Origin: Bacteroidota bacterium
GTDB lineage: Bacteria; Bacteroidota; Bacteroidia; Flavobacteriales; Flavobacteriaceae
Direction: 5' to 3'
Length of the DNA stretch: 55,249 nucleotides
Assembly: GCA_021793375.1 (NCBI GenBank)
Contig: JAJYSY010000011.1
Coordinates: 1-55,249 of the forward strand
Shown here: positions 52,101-55,249 of the stretch, in pieces
Numbering within the stretch: the stretch's first letter is position 1
Layout: every line of letters starts with the position of its first letter
Notes under the pieces: model-generated
The model's input: the letters and a program-made list of their open reading frames with translations, nothing else
The model's database searches: none
Told to the model about the DNA's origin: nothing
Made by a program: the position numbers and the translations under genes

Positions 52101-52365
52101 CAGTAGTATTGTTAAAGCAGCAGTAGAAGGAGCTCGACTCAGGTTGCGACCTATCTTGATGACTTCTTTGGCTTTTATTGCAGGTATGGTTCCATTGATG
52201 TGGTCTTCAGGGCCTTCAGCACAAGGAAATCATTCTATTAGTTTTGGGGCAGCAGGCGGAATGTTGTCCGGAGTAATTTTAGGAGTTTTTATAATTCCCG
52301 TTCTTTTTGTCATTTTTAAAATAATTGATGAAAAGTTCAAATTTGGTTCAAAAAAACAAGAATAA
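49189..52365 (+). CDS. acrB: HAE1-type RND multidrug transporter (AcrB/MexB type)
   Basis: A proton-driven inner-membrane exporter of 1058 residues. Start is MLKKFIDRPVLSTVVS, typical of HAE1 pumps. The TM4 proton-relay pair D404-D405 lies in GVVVDDAIVVVEA, and the TM10 lysine K955 in GLLAKNAILVVEF. Two large porter loops are present. A charged cytoplasmic insert (KTKEEEEEEAIAEANGKKPK) sits between the two halves, at about residues 502-525. The class exports lipophilic drugs, bile salts and detergents. The spacing to the adaptor is 47 bases and to the TolC gene 3 bases. Confidence 0.95.
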   Translation: MLKKFIDRPVLSTVVSLLILMLGVIGMMELPVTRFPEIAPPSVNVSASYPGADAETVANSVLLPLESEINGVEDMSYMRSKSSTGSASINVFFKQGTDPDQAAVNVQNRVSKANTDLPSEVVENGITVEPQQRGSIMTLNIYSDDPAFDETFLQSYTNINIIRELQRVDGVAKISRIGARNYAMRIWLDPNKLRAYNLVPNDIRAAVRDQNFEIAPGEFGQNTAEAFQTTIKYGGRFTSQEEFEDIIVKTTEEGSVLRLKDVARVELSATNLRAENRVDGKPGLTMNITQNSGANAREIDKAIRAKLEDLEKGFPEGIKYSISYSVKDQVDNSINQVLHTLLEAFIFVFIIVFIFLQDLKATLIPAIAIPVALVGTLFFIYLLGFSINVLTMFALVLAIGVVVDDAIVVVEAIHEKLEHKDISPYEASVETMEEITPAILSITMVMAAVFVPVGFMDGPAGVFYKQFAYTLAIAILISAVNALTLSPALCALLLKRQKTKEEEEEEAIAEANGKKPKRRKIKSALSYFFIAFNAAFDRMSKRYIHSVIVLLKRRKLAFTGLILVTVLGFMAMKFTPSSFIPDEDNGFIIFSLKLPPGSSLARTNSVLQKAISKFQDREEIFSMSSSAGYNAIDNSTSSSYAMGYINMYPHDKRKGIRDINAFIDTLRADLADINEAEISVYSRPTVEGFGDQNGVRFVIEDRFGNDFQSLGEVSKDFLEKLNERPEILQATTTFESDFPQLELTVDKEKAKILGIDIQEMLDNVRQYYSRVKTSEFNLFNRLNFVYVQGEPSATATSSSLNSVFVRSKNGDMVPVNTLLKLKQSYGPEVATRYNMYNSVEVSAIPESGYSTGDVMKAIEEVSEVDLPGNYQTEWTALSLEEKKSEGQTVFIIVLSLLFVYFLLAAQYESYIMPLSILLSVPVGLIGVYAVVNLVGLQNNIYVQVGLLMLIGLLAKNAILVVEFSQQQRAKGSSIVKAAVEGARLRLRPILMTSLAFIAGMVPLMWSSGPSAQGNHSISFGAAGGMLSGVILGVFIIPVLFVIFKIIDEKFKFGSKKQE

Positions 52366-52368
52366 GTT

Positions 52369-53820
52369 ATGCTCAAATTATTGAATATAAAATATATCAT
52401 CTTCATTGTTTTTGTGCTGCTTTTATCGGCTTGTAGTACACAGAAAAACTACACCACAGCAGACATGGACTTGCCGGAGAAATTTCAATTGCCCGATTCG
52501 GTATCAAAAAACTTAGACACCGTTCTGATTTCAAGAGAAATGTTGTTTAAAGATACAGTTTTGGTTCAGCTTATTGATCAAGCTTTTGAAAACAACTTTG
52601 ATGTAAGAACCATAAACAAAGAGATAGAAATCAACGATGCTTATTTTAAGCAATCTAAAGCTGCTTTTTATCCGGAATTAAATGTGAATCTATTAGGAAT
52701 AGAAAAAGAGTGGAGATCTAAATATTCTCGACAAACTCCGGAAGGAAAATGGTATAATCACACCGGAAAAGAACCTCCGGAAAATGGGTTTGTCAACAGA
52801 TCAACTTTTTATACTACAGCAGCATTAAATTGGGAAATTGATATCTGGGGAAAACTCAGAAATCAAAAGAAAGGAGCTTTGGCTTTATATGAACAATCAA
52901 AAGTAGCCAAAAGAACAATTCAAACACAGTTGGTTTCTACGATTGCAGAAGATTATTACTCTCTTTTAATGCTTGATGAGCAATTAGATGTAGCCAAAAA
53001 AAACCATAAATTTAGAGATAGTACACTTTCTATGATTCAATTGCTGTATAATTCCGGAGAGGTTACAGCCTTGGCAGTTCAACAATCTCAATCTCAGGTA
53101 TTAGAAGCTTCATCATTAATTTCTCAACTTAAAGAAAGAAGAGCAATACAAGAAAATAATTTGCGTTTACTCACCGGAGAATTACCCGGAGAAATCAAAA
53201 GAGGGATTACCTTATCTATGGAAGGAGTTACTTATGAAGAGGTGAAAGAAATTCCTTTATATTTAGTACAAAACAGACCCGATGTTCTGGCTTCTCAATA
53301 TCAGTTAACCGCTGCAAATGCAAGAGTAGGAGTTACACAAGCTCAGCGTTTGCCTAATGTGAGCATAGCATTAGAAGGGGGAGTGGAATCTTTATTGGCA
53401 GAAAATTGGTTTAATATTCCCGGTTCCTTATTAGGGGGAATTACAGGAGGAATAACCGCGCCTATTTTTCAAGGAAGAAAACTGAAGACAGAACATGAAG
53501 TTGCTAAAATAGAAAGAGAAATAGCAGAAATCGATTTTCAAAGAAATGTTTATGAAGCTGTAGTGGATGTAGAAAACATCCTGATTTCCATAAAAAGATT
53601 AGAAGACCAGTTGCAAATTGCTATTGTCAATCAATTAGTGGCAGAAAAAGCTTTAAAAAACTCAAGAATGCTTTTCCAATCCGGATTTGCAGATTATCTT
53701 GAAGTAATCACCGCACAAGGAGAGGCTATGCAGAGTGAATTAAGTCTTATTACCACAAAAGCTAATTTACTGACCGCAAGAATTCAACTTTATCGAGCTT
53801 TAGGCGGAGGCTGGCAATAA
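52369..53820 (+). CDS. Outer-membrane efflux lipoprotein (OprM/NodT type)
   Basis: The outer-membrane channel for the HAE1 pump, 483 residues. A lipobox (LLSAC, Cys22) marks it as an acylated OprM/NodT-type protein, in contrast to the non-lipidated CusC-type protein at 15314. The two TolC-type repeats are visible, with LNWEIDIWGKLRNQKKGA near residue 160 and NRPDVLASQYQLTAANARVG near 305, and the final QSGFADYLEVITAQ segment. It starts three bases after the pump stop. All parts of a tripartite exporter are therefore present in one operon. Confidence 0.93.
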   Translation: MLKLLNIKYIIFIVFVLLLSACSTQKNYTTADMDLPEKFQLPDSVSKNLDTVLISREMLFKDTVLVQLIDQAFENNFDVRTINKEIEINDAYFKQSKAAFYPELNVNLLGIEKEWRSKYSRQTPEGKWYNHTGKEPPENGFVNRSTFYTTAALNWEIDIWGKLRNQKKGALALYEQSKVAKRTIQTQLVSTIAEDYYSLLMLDEQLDVAKKNHKFRDSTLSMIQLLYNSGEVTALAVQQSQSQVLEASSLISQLKERRAIQENNLRLLTGELPGEIKRGITLSMEGVTYEEVKEIPLYLVQNRPDVLASQYQLTAANARVGVTQAQRLPNVSIALEGGVESLLAENWFNIPGSLLGGITGGITAPIFQGRKLKTEHEVAKIEREIAEIDFQRNVYEAVVDVENILISIKRLEDQLQIAIVNQLVAEKALKNSRMLFQSGFADYLEVITAQGEAMQSELSLITTKANLLTARIQLYRALGGGWQ

Positions 53821-53900
53821 AAATTCTTTTAGCAGTTTTTTGAAAAGTATAATGAAGTCTTTTCTTTATATTGCAGAGCACTTTTTAAAGTTAAAAACAG

Positions 53901-54809
53901 TTGAATACTCATCAGGAAATAAAGCGAAAAAAAGCTATAAAAGCTTCCTATTTTAGTATTTTAGGAAATGCTTTTATGGCTGTTTTAAAAGGATTAGCCG
54001 GAATTTTAGGAAATTCTCATGCGCTTATTGCCGATGCTGTTGAATCAACTGCAGATGTGTTTTCTTCTGCTTTGGTTTTGTTTGGAATGAAATATTCCAG
54101 TCGCCCACCAGATGAAAATCACCCTTATGGACACGGAAGAATCGAACCGTTAATCACCTTTATGATTGTTGCTTTTATGGTGATTTCTGCTGCTTGGATT
54201 ATCTATAGCAGTATTCAAAACATGGGGGTGGCCGATGAAGAATTACCGCATTCTTTTACTTTATATGTTTTAGGAGGAATAATTTTATTCAAAGAATTAT
54301 CCTATCGTTTTGTGATGAAAAAAGGAAAAGAAACCGATAGTTTAACCTTAAAAGCAGATGCTTTACACCACAGAACAGATGCAATAACCTCTTTAGTTGC
54401 TTTTGTGGGAATTGCTGTTGCACTCCTTACCGGACATAAAGAAGCAGATGAATGGGCAGCTTTGCTCACTGCAGTAGTGATTTTATATAATGCTTATCGT
54501 ATTTTTCGTCCGGCTTTAGGAGAGATGATGGATGAACATAGATATGATGAACTTACCGAAAAAATCAGATCGGTTTCTAAAACTGTTCCAGGAATTATTT
54601 ATACGGAAAAATGCTTGATTCGCAAAACAGGAATGCAATATCATGTAGATTTACACGCCGTGGTAAATCCTGAAATTACAGTTAGAGAAGGTCATGATTT
54701 AGCACATGATTTACAAGACACTTTATATGAAAAACTACCACAAATTCAATATGTACTTATCCATATTGAACCGGATGATTATCATGATAAAGAGGATTGC
54801 TCTCTTTGA
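53901..54809 (+). CDS. Cation diffusion facilitator (zinc/divalent-metal exporter), TTG start
   Basis: A CDF-family inner-membrane exporter of 302 residues with six membrane helices and a C-terminal cytoplasmic domain. Metal-site residues are placed as expected: E48-x3-D52 in TM2 (DAVESTAD) and H-x3-D in TM5 (ALHHRTDA). A GHGRIEP segment links TM2 and TM3. Metals are probably Zn(II), Fe(II) or Co(II). The likely start is TTG 53901 behind an A-rich leader; the first ATG (residue 26) would remove part of TM1. The 80-bp gap to the TolC gene suggests a separate transcript. Confidence 0.87.
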   Translation: MNTHQEIKRKKAIKASYFSILGNAFMAVLKGLAGILGNSHALIADAVESTADVFSSALVLFGMKYSSRPPDENHPYGHGRIEPLITFMIVAFMVISAAWIIYSSIQNMGVADEELPHSFTLYVLGGIILFKELSYRFVMKKGKETDSLTLKADALHHRTDAITSLVAFVGIAVALLTGHKEADEWAALLTAVVILYNAYRIFRPALGEMMDEHRYDELTEKIRSVSKTVPGIIYTEKCLIRKTGMQYHVDLHAVVNPEITVREGHDLAHDLQDTLYEKLPQIQYVLIHIEPDDYHDKEDCSL

Positions 54810-54837
54810 TTTTTTCTCAACTGAAAAATAATTACCC

Positions 54838-55248
54838 TTACTTTTTTGCAATTTTCTTTACATCTTTTATTATTTCTTCTTTAGAAAATTCTCCAAAATA
54901 ACTTCTGTAATTTCCATTTTTATCAATAATCACATAACTTGAACAAGGATAATGATGTTTAAAAAATAAATTTTCAACTTCATGATTAGGGTCTTTAAGC
55001 CAATCAACAACTAAATCTCTGTCTTGCAATCCATCTGTAGTTTTATAAAGATAAATTGGTTTTACTTTCACAAATTTCTGAATTTTCTCTTCCATTTCAT
55101 CAAACCATTTTTTCTTTGATGCAGCAGTTGCTATTCCGCCTTGATTGCATTCATCAGCACCGGGATGATAAATAATAATCAAAGGTTTTTCAGCATCTAT
55201 AGAAATTTGATGTGTTTTTTCTAATAAGTTATCCAAATTTTTACGCTG
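54838..55248 (-). CDS. Thioredoxin-like protein of unknown function, 5' end cut by window edge
   Basis: The frame stays open to base 55248, so the start lies beyond the window and the TTG at 55236 is only internal. The visible 136 residues read like a thioredoxin-fold protein: strand PLIIIYHPGADECNQGG, a helix with KKKWFDEMEEKIQKF, and YPCSSYVIIDKNGNYRSYFG as the cis-Pro-like strand. The usual CxxC is replaced by a single Cys (ADECNQ), so disulfide exchange is unlikely; it could act as a peroxiredoxin-like or structural protein. It is convergent with the CDF gene. Confidence 0.6.
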   Translation of the reverse strand, partial: QRKNLDNLLEKTHQISIDAEKPLIIIYHPGADECNQGGIATAASKKKWFDEMEEKIQKFVKVKPIYLYKTTDGLQDRDLVVDWLKDPNHEVENLFFKHHYPCSSYVIIDKNGNYRSYFGEFSKEEIIKDVKKIAKK

Positions 55249-55249
55249 A

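Noticed and set aside
1..55249. CRISPR arrays, tRNA or rRNA genes, phage structural genes, intact IS transposases
   Set aside because: None seen on either strand: no regularly spaced repeats, no cloverleaf with CCA end, no transposase motifs.

Overview
The window is a stretch of chromosome from a Bacteroidota bacterium, most likely class Flavobacteriia. The evidence is high AT content by eye, A-rich leaders instead of Shine-Dalgarno sites, promoters of the TTG-N19-TAnnTTTG type (clearest ahead of the S46 peptidase), a type IX secretion sorting domain on a subtilase, a DPP11-type S46 peptidase, PepSY-like and AraC families typical of flavobacteria, and several TTG starts. No tRNA, rRNA, CRISPR array or intact transposase gene was seen.

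Layout. 1-4 kb: a truncated type I restriction subunit (hsdR) and an unrecognised lipoprotein gene bracketed by a 40-bp direct repeat, which looks like an accessory hotspot. 4-13.6 kb: GH20 hexosaminidase, spermidine-synthase-like methyltransferase, heme oxygenase with a tiny membrane protein, PepSY-like protein, FAD-Rieske oxidoreductase, secreted subtilase, HI0933-family flavoprotein, Spy-like protein and pterin dehydratase. 13.6-20.7 kb (minus strand): a copper/silver efflux operon (CusA-CusC-CusB) preceded by a Cys/His/Met-rich exported protein. 20.8-26.1 kb: queuosine-precursor transporter YhhQ behind a probable preQ1 riboswitch, a frameshifted serine hydrolase, the LemA/M48 protease pair and a TehA/SLAC1-type transporter.

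26-35.6 kb resembles a general-stress neighbourhood. It holds a quinone-reductase-like enzyme, a two-helix membrane protein, a stress-type SDR and a DUF892 ferritin-like protein. A tightly coupled glycosyltransferase-Glf-glycosidase operon follows, which I take to be a small galactofuranose glycan module. Then come a disordered Glu/Gln/Arg-rich protein, two AraC-type regulators, a degenerate response-regulator receiver and a CsbD-like protein. 35.8-44.3 kb is mostly housekeeping: GNAT-like protein, RlmI-type methyltransferase, DUF1440-like protein, MFS exporter, DPP11-type peptidase, methyltransferase and SPFH protein. It also holds a 97-bp MITE-like element at 43226-43322. 44.4-46.6 kb is an HxlR-cysE-cysM cysteine operon with a tandem operator. 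46.7-55.2 kb carries an M28 peptidase, an HAE1-type RND pump operon (AcrA-AcrB-TolC types), a cation diffusion facilitator and a truncated thioredoxin-like gene.

The most useful leads are the preQ1 riboswitch, the MITE-like element, the repeat-flanked lipoprotein gene, the AraC/pseudo-receiver pair beside the Galf module, and the 4-bp duplication that breaks the serine hydrolase. Nothing was computed beyond reading; family names rest on motif recognition.
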